Assembly: GCA_903887655.1 (NCBI GenBank)
Contig: CAISQQ010000442.1
Coordinates: 1-9,183, forward strand
DNA from: an uncultured Burkholderiales bacterium
Lineage (GTDB): Bacteria > Pseudomonadota > Gammaproteobacteria > Burkholderiales > Burkholderiaceae_C
Direction of reading: 5' to 3'
Length of the DNA: 9,183 bases
Shown: one piece after another, positions 5,431-9,183 of the stretch
How the letters are laid out: every line of letters begins with the position of its first letter
How positions within the stretch are numbered: position 1 is the stretch's first letter
Made by a program: the position numbers and the translations under genes
The notes under the pieces: model-generated
What the model saw: the letters and a program-made list of their open reading frames with translations, nothing else
The model's database searches: none
What the model was told of the DNA's origin: nothing

Positions 5431-7908
5431 TCAGAACTTCGCGCTGACTCTGGCGTAGTAAAAGCCGCCATTGGTGCTGTAAGGCGAGTTGCGTGAGTAG
5501 ATCAAGCCCCTGAAGGTTTGCGACTTGGACGCGTCGGGGTAGGTGTTGAAGACGTTGTCTGCGCCCACCGTGATCTTGGTATTTTTATCCAAGGCGTAAC
5601 CCACGGAAATATCCGCAAACGTGATCGCTGAAAACACCTGGGGGTTGTAGGTGGGATAGGTTGCACCGGGGGTGGCCGTGCTTGGGAAGGCATCCGACCA
5701 GTCGGTCCACGATCCGTAGTAGCGCACCCGACCCATGATGTCCCACGAACCGGTCGTGTAGGTCGAGCTCAGTGTGGCGCGATTCTTGGGCAGACTGTTT
5801 TCATAAACTTGCTTGGCGTAGGGGTTGGCGGTGATGGAGCCGCTGTTGACCTTGGTGTTGATCACGCTCAGGGCCAAGCTTGAATTCAACTTGCCGCCGG
5901 CCAGCCGTGAGCTGTCTTGCAGCACCAACTCAACACCCTGGGTGGTGGTGTTGAAGTTGTTTTGCAAAAAGTTCGCTTGGCTCACGTTTTGCAAGTTGGG
6001 GATTTTGGTGGCGTTCAAAGCGGCCGTCTCAGACGGTGTCAAGGTGTAGGTCGAGCTCGCGTTCAAGCGGTTGTTGACGTCGATTTTGAAAAAATCCAAG
6101 CTGCCCGAATAGCCGTGGTCCAACTCCCAAGTGGTGCCCAAAGACAAGTTGTTGGACGTCTCTGGCTTCAATGAGGTGATGGCCACACCCGCGCGCTGAT
6201 CCAAGAGTTGTGCCACAGGACCCACGGGGCTGAAACGGCCCACGGTGGCGATGGGAGAGGTGGCACTGGGCAAATACTGCGACAAGCCTTCGCTGTAAAT
6301 TTGTGCCGTGGTGGGGGCTCTAAAGCCACTGGACAAGGAGCCGCGGATGGCAAACGGCTTCATCTCGTACCTGGAGGACAACTTGTGGGTGAGAGAGTCG
6401 CCAAAGGAGTCGTAGTTTTCATAGCGCAAAGCAGCGTCCACACTCAGGCGTTTGGACAAGGGCAAGAACAAGTCAGCATACGCGGCTTTCGAGCCTTGTT
6501 GATGCACACCCGTCAAGAGTGGAGAGTAGCCCGGAAAACCACTCGAGCAGCAGGACAAACTGGGTGCGCCGGGGCCAAAGGCATAGGACGCTGGGTCACC
6601 CGCACTGATGGAGAAGATTTCATTTTTCAACTCCACCCCAGCGGCCCAGACCGCCGGCTCCTCATAAGAGGTGAGGGAGATGGGTTTGGAGATATCAAAA
6701 TTGATGAAGTGCTCGGTTTGATGCACACCACCATCGTCAAACGACGTCGGGCTCAGTGGGCCAAGGGACGCGTTGATCGAGTTGGACATCGCGTAGGCGA
6801 TGTTGTTTTGACCCACACCGTAGCTCAAGTCCCACTTGAGTTGCTGAGGTTCGGCGTTGCTTTTCACACCCACGTAAAACGACATGTCGTTGTCTGAGCT
6901 CTTGAAATGCGGCGTGAAGCCGGTGGGGTAGACTTGTTTTAAGTTCCAACCTGGAAAGGCAGCGTTGTTGGCAAACAAACTGGCGTAGCTGCCTGCAGGT
7001 CCTCGGTAGTTGAAGTCACCCGTGCCGTTGCCCTGGCCGTAGGTGCCAAAGCTGTAGAGGGTTTTATCAGACATCTCGATCGCCGAGTTGAAGGCCAAGC
7101 GCAACGCTTCGCGCGACGGGTTTCCCCAGCTCACATCGGGGTTGGGGAACTGCAATGTGGGATAGGCCGCTTGGCTGGCCGCGGCGTTGGAAGACTGCAC
7201 CGAGCGCGATGTCCCGCCATCTCGGGTGTACTCGGTGGTCATGGCAAAAAATGCTTGCCGATCGCCCCATCCGCCATGCAGTCCCACGCGCGTGCCCACG
7301 CCGTCACCGGCAAAGTACTTGCCGGTTTGGGCAAAGCCCCTCCACTCCAAGCTGTCGTCCAAATTGAGATTGATCACGCCCGCAATGGCGTCGGAGCCGT
7401 ATTGGGCAGACGCGCCGTCTCTCAAGACCTCAATGGACTTGAGTGAGCTCGTGGCGATTTGGTCGAGGTCAGGCGCTTGGAATGCGCTGCCGTAGCTTGG
7501 GTTCATCATCATGGCCGAGCGATGCATTCTCTTGCCGTTGATCAAGACCAAGGTCTCGTCCGGGGAGAGGTTGCGCAAGCGCGCTGGGCGCACAAAAATA
7601 GTGGCATCGAGTGCAGGCAGCGTTTGAACGTTGAACGAGGGGACCAAGTCGGCCAAGGCATCGGTGAGCGTGGAGACGGCGGTTTGTTCAATAGATTGGC
7701 GTGAAATGATGTCAACTGGCGTCATCGAGTCGAGCGCAGTGCGGGGGCTTGCCCGTGTGCCAATGATTGTGACGGCTTGGAGTTGCGAGCCTTCTGACTC
7801 TTTCATGGCGCTGTCCTGCGCAAAGGTCACGGAGCTCACGGAGGCGAGGCTCGCCAGCATCGAGCTGATGGCGAGGGTGCGGGCGTGTTTGACAAATTGC
7901 GGGTTCAT
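5431..7908 (-). CDS. TonB-dependent outer-membrane receptor
   Basis: This 825-aa outer-membrane active transporter imports a ligand too large or scarce for porins, powered by TonB-ExbBD, which is not in the window. The signal peptide spans residues 1-30, with TFA before QDSAMKES. A TonB-box-like segment LQAVTIIGTR (43-52) leads into the plug: TPVDIISRQSIEQT, TLTDALADLVPSFNV, a segment containing RLRNLSPDETLVLINGKRMH, SLKSIEVLRDGASAQYGSDAIAGVINL. The remaining 600 or so residues are aromatic-rich beta strands of the barrel, ending in YARVSAKF with the terminal Phe needed for barrel assembly. AGAAGGA at 7914-7920, 5 nt before the ATG, fixes the start. One predicted extracellular loop holds the only Cys pair (SLSCCSSGF). 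The plug resembles receptors whose ligands are mostly unassigned, so no substrate is proposed. The upstream region contains tandem repeats that may be regulatory. Nearness to phoD hints at phosphorus uptake, but the genes are convergent and separately terminated. Confidence 0.92.
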   Translation of the reverse strand: MNPQFVKHARTLAISSMLASLASVSSVTFAQDSAMKESEGSQLQAVTIIGTRASPRTALDSMTPVDIISRQSIEQTAVSTLTDALADLVPSFNVQTLPALDATIFVRPARLRNLSPDETLVLINGKRMHRSAMMMNPSYGSAFQAPDLDQIATSSLKSIEVLRDGASAQYGSDAIAGVINLNLDDSLEWRGFAQTGKYFAGDGVGTRVGLHGGWGDRQAFFAMTTEYTRDGGTSRSVQSSNAAASQAAYPTLQFPNPDVSWGNPSREALRLAFNSAIEMSDKTLYSFGTYGQGNGTGDFNYRGPAGSYASLFANNAAFPGWNLKQVYPTGFTPHFKSSDNDMSFYVGVKSNAEPQQLKWDLSYGVGQNNIAYAMSNSINASLGPLSPTSFDDGGVHQTEHFINFDISKPISLTSYEEPAVWAAGVELKNEIFSISAGDPASYAFGPGAPSLSCCSSGFPGYSPLLTGVHQQGSKAAYADLFLPLSKRLSVDAALRYENYDSFGDSLTHKLSSRYEMKPFAIRGSLSSGFRAPTTAQIYSEGLSQYLPSATSPIATVGRFSPVGPVAQLLDQRAGVAITSLKPETSNNLSLGTTWELDHGYSGSLDFFKIDVNNRLNASSTYTLTPSETAALNATKIPNLQNVSQANFLQNNFNTTTQGVELVLQDSSRLAGGKLNSSLALSVINTKVNSGSITANPYAKQVYENSLPKNRATLSSTYTTGSWDIMGRVRYYGSWTDWSDAFPSTATPGATYPTYNPQVFSAITFADISVGYALDKNTKITVGADNVFNTYPDASKSQTFRGLIYSRNSPYSTNGGFYYARVSAKF

Positions 7909-7929
7909 ATCGGTCCTTCTAGAGTTGGT

Positions 7930-7944
7930 GAATTCTAGAAATTC
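7930..7944. promoter_or_regulatory. AT-rich dyad and repeated TCTAGA upstream of the TonB receptor
   Basis: GAATT (7930-7934) and AATTC (7940-7944) are inverted around CTAGA. TCTAGA also occurs at 7934-7939 and at 7918-7923, where it overlaps the ribosome-binding site. The two 6-bp palindromes are 16 bp apart. They may be regulator sites in the leader of the receptor gene, but they are short and could be chance. Confidence 0.3.
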
Positions 7945-7957
7945 AATGTGACCAATT

Positions 7958-7981
7958 CATTACGTCATTACGTCGCTTCGT
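7958..7981. repeat. 8-bp tandem repeat in the TonB-receptor upstream region
   Basis: CATTACGT occurs twice head to tail (7958-7965, 7966-7973), followed by a degenerate third copy CGCTTCGT (7974-7981). It lies 50-73 bp upstream of the receptor ATG on the opposite strand, within its probable promoter region. Confidence 0.6.
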
Positions 7982-8013
7982 CATTGCTCTGCATTCTCAA
8001 CAGAACCGGTCAT

Positions 8014-8079
8014 TTGACATCCATGAGTCATCGATTTGACACACCATCGACACGCGATCGACACACCACCGACACACCA
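8014..8079. repeat. Array of about six 11-bp units upstream of the TonB receptor
   Basis: GACAC recurs at 8038, 8049, 8060 and 8071, exactly 11 bp apart, and GACAT occurs at 8016, two periods earlier. In order the units are TTGACATCCAT, GAGTCATCGAT, TTGACACACCA, TCGACACGCGA, TCGACACACCA and CCGACACACCA. The last four are close to a TCGACACACCA consensus; the first two are degenerate. The array lies 17 bp beyond the prepilin stop and 106-171 bp upstream of the receptor start. An 11-bp period puts every unit on nearly the same face of the helix. Confidence 0.7.
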
Positions 8080-8096
8080 CAAACCAGCCAAGGGCT

Positions 8097-8855
8097 TCAA
8101 AAATCAATGAAGTCCGACAACGTGACCGACCAGGTGTTGCCGCACGCTTCACGCACCGAGGCGTTGTAGTGACACCCACCCACATCGTGGCCCGGTGGCA
8201 CAAACCCCGCTGCGCCGCCAAGAATCGCCATGCTCGCTTGCATTTGCTCCAAGAACGACTGCTCGCTGCCCGCATAGGCCACCTCGCCTTCGGTTTTAAT
8301 TTGACCGTTTTGCAGCGCCGCACTCAGCACCAAGACCTCATCGGCCCCGGTGGCCTCAGCGCGCACGCGCACTTGCCGAAACACCGCGACCCAACGCGCC
8401 ACACCGCTGTCCACGGGCACACCGCTGGGCCAAAGGCCGCGGGCGAGCAAGAGCGTGGAGTCGATCGCACAGGTGTGCTTTTGGGGGTCGAGCGCGGCCA
8501 AGCCCAGGCCCGAGGAAGGCAGCACATTGATCTGGCAGAGGTGGGCGGTGTCGGCACTGCTGCCAGCCATGAGGACGTCGATCTCCAAGCGGTGGGCCAC
8601 GAAGAACTGGGCGGCCAACTGGGTAAAGCTCGCCACAGCGTCGGCTTGGGCCGCGCCCAGGCGTCGATCGGCCAGCCGCTGCTGCAAACCCAAGGCACCC
8701 GCGAACACCAAGGCCAGCAGTCCCAGGCCCAAGATGGCCTCGAGCAAACCCCAACCCCGCTGGGTCTTGAAGCCACGCGTGCGCGCTCTGCCTGAAGCGC
8801 TCTGGCCTTGGAGACCAGAGGCAGACGCATGCGCACCAAGAGGCCCAGGCCTCAT
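8097..8855 (-). CDS. Type IV prepilin-like protein, possibly PilV-like minor pilin
   Basis: This 252-aa protein has a prepilin N-terminus. A basic leader of 34 residues ends in KTQRG, followed by WGLLEAILGLGLLALVFAGALGL. Gly34 is the expected cleavage residue, and Glu39 is the invariant Glu5 of mature pilins. The long leader and the size point to type IVb or minor pilins rather than PilA. The segment IDSTLLLARGLWPSGVPVD followed by an alternating hydrophobic stretch resembles the constant N-terminal part of PilV tip proteins of thin-pilus systems; this is a memory-based likeness. Cys107 and Cys129 may pair, and Cys228 and Cys238 enclose a nine-residue loop near the C-terminus, like a pilin disulfide loop. 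The start at 8855 overlaps the upstream stop as ATGA, so the two genes are coupled. The leader peptidase and assembly genes are not in the window. The prepilin nature is well supported; the PilV assignment is tentative. Confidence 0.78.
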   Translation of the reverse strand: MRPGPLGAHASASGLQGQSASGRARTRGFKTQRGWGLLEAILGLGLLALVFAGALGLQQRLADRRLGAAQADAVASFTQLAAQFFVAHRLEIDVLMAGSSADTAHLCQINVLPSSGLGLAALDPQKHTCAIDSTLLLARGLWPSGVPVDSGVARWVAVFRQVRVRAEATGADEVLVLSAALQNGQIKTEGEVAYAGSEQSFLEQMQASMAILGGAAGFVPPGHDVGGCHYNASVREACGNTWSVTLSDFIDF

Positions 8856-9183
8856 GGGCAGATCTGGTAGAGGCTTGGCTCACTGCCCAGCACCATGAAG
8901 CGCTCAGCACTCGGCGTTTCTACCCGCTGCATGGCCACACCCGCGGGCGTGGTCCACTGCGCCAACATGCCGATGGCCGCCTCGGACATGGGGGTGCACG
9001 TCAACCATCTCCCACTCGCATCCACCACCAAACGCCAGGTCGCGGGATAGGGACGATTCAAGAGTGCTGCGGGCAGCATCACCTGGGCACGCAAGTCCTC
9101 CCAATGAAAGCTGCCAGCCAGGGGCGTCGGTGAGCTTTGCATGAAGGCCTGGGCGATGTAGAGAAACGTTTTCCATTGATCGA
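8852..9183 (-). CDS. Small protein encoded upstream of the prepilin, possibly PilM-like (5' end outside window)
   Basis: The frame is open from the window edge (first full codon at 9181) to the TGA at 8852-8854. It encodes about 110 residues beginning DQWKTFLYIAQAFMQ and ending EPSLYQICP. An ATG at 9142 is in frame, but the coding frame continues past it without a stop and no ribosome-binding site marks it, so the true start probably lies outside. The visible part has no membrane helix. It has alternating strands around ATWRLVVDASGRWLTCTP and two Cys residues. The coupled prepilin gene, the small size, and a pattern of an N-terminal YIAQAF helix followed by a Pro-rich turn and strands suggest a pilus accessory protein such as PilM of thin (type IVb) pili. 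This is inferred from context and a rough pattern. Coding is convincing because of the ATGA overlap; function is not. Confidence 0.6.
   Translation of the reverse strand, partial: DQWKTFLYIAQAFMQSSPTPLAGSFHWEDLRAQVMLPAALLNRPYPATWRLVVDASGRWLTCTPMSEAAIGMLAQWTTPAGVAMQRVETPSAERFMVLGSEPSLYQICP

Noticed and set aside
7757..7764. GTGCCAAT resembling the start of a shufflon sfx recombination site
   Set aside because: Only the first eight bases match; it lies inside the TonB-receptor coding region, away from the PilV-like gene, and there are no paired inverted copies.
8014..8079. CRISPR-like array
   Set aside because: The units are contiguous 11-mers without unique spacers, and no cas genes are present.

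Overview
The window looks like a stretch of chromosome from a GC-rich Gram-negative bacterium, most likely a betaproteobacterium of the Burkholderiales (Comamonadaceae-like). This placement is an inference. It rests on a Bug-family (TctC-type) periplasmic solute receptor, a large TonB-dependent outer-membrane receptor, a PhoD phosphodiesterase with a Tat-type leader, and the GC-rich base composition. Nothing in the sequence fixes a genus. No tRNA, rRNA, CRISPR array, transposase or phage gene was seen.

Layout from left to right. (1) 1-704 (+): the 3' part of an alpha/beta hydrolase resembling 3-oxoadipate enol-lactonase, cut by the window edge. (2) 771-2698 (-): a two-gene operon. An alpha/beta hydrolase interrupted by one in-frame amber codon is followed, through an ATGA stop/start overlap, by a Bug periplasmic solute-binding protein. 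(3) 2699-2950: a divergent intergenic region holding a near-perfect 14-bp-arm dyad and a second 6-bp-arm dyad. (4) 2951-3466 (+): a small secreted low-complexity Ala/Thr/Ser/Pro/Lys protein. It is followed by four 12-bp tandem repeats that run into a strong hairpin terminator, a second hairpin and a perfect 16-bp palindrome. (5) 3711-5294 (+): a phoD-type alkaline phosphatase/phosphodiesterase. (6) 5394-5428: a strong bidirectional terminator shared with the convergent (7) 5431-7908 (-): an 825-aa TonB-dependent receptor. (8) 7909-8096: its upstream region, with an 8-bp tandem repeat and an array of about six 11-bp units. (9) 8097-9183 (-): a type IVb-like prepilin preceded, again with an ATGA overlap, by the 3' end of a small gene, possibly both from a PilM/PilV-like minor pilus cluster.

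Most of the window is ordinary housekeeping and nutrient-uptake content: soluble hydrolases, an orphan tricarboxylate-type receptor, an exported phosphatase, an outer-membrane transporter and pilus parts. The unexplained signals lie between the genes: three separate short tandem arrays (periods 12, 8 and 11 bp) and several clean dyads. The amber codon, which splits a hydrolase with an otherwise complete set of catalytic residues, also stands out. I see no convincing evidence for a wholly new multi-gene system here.
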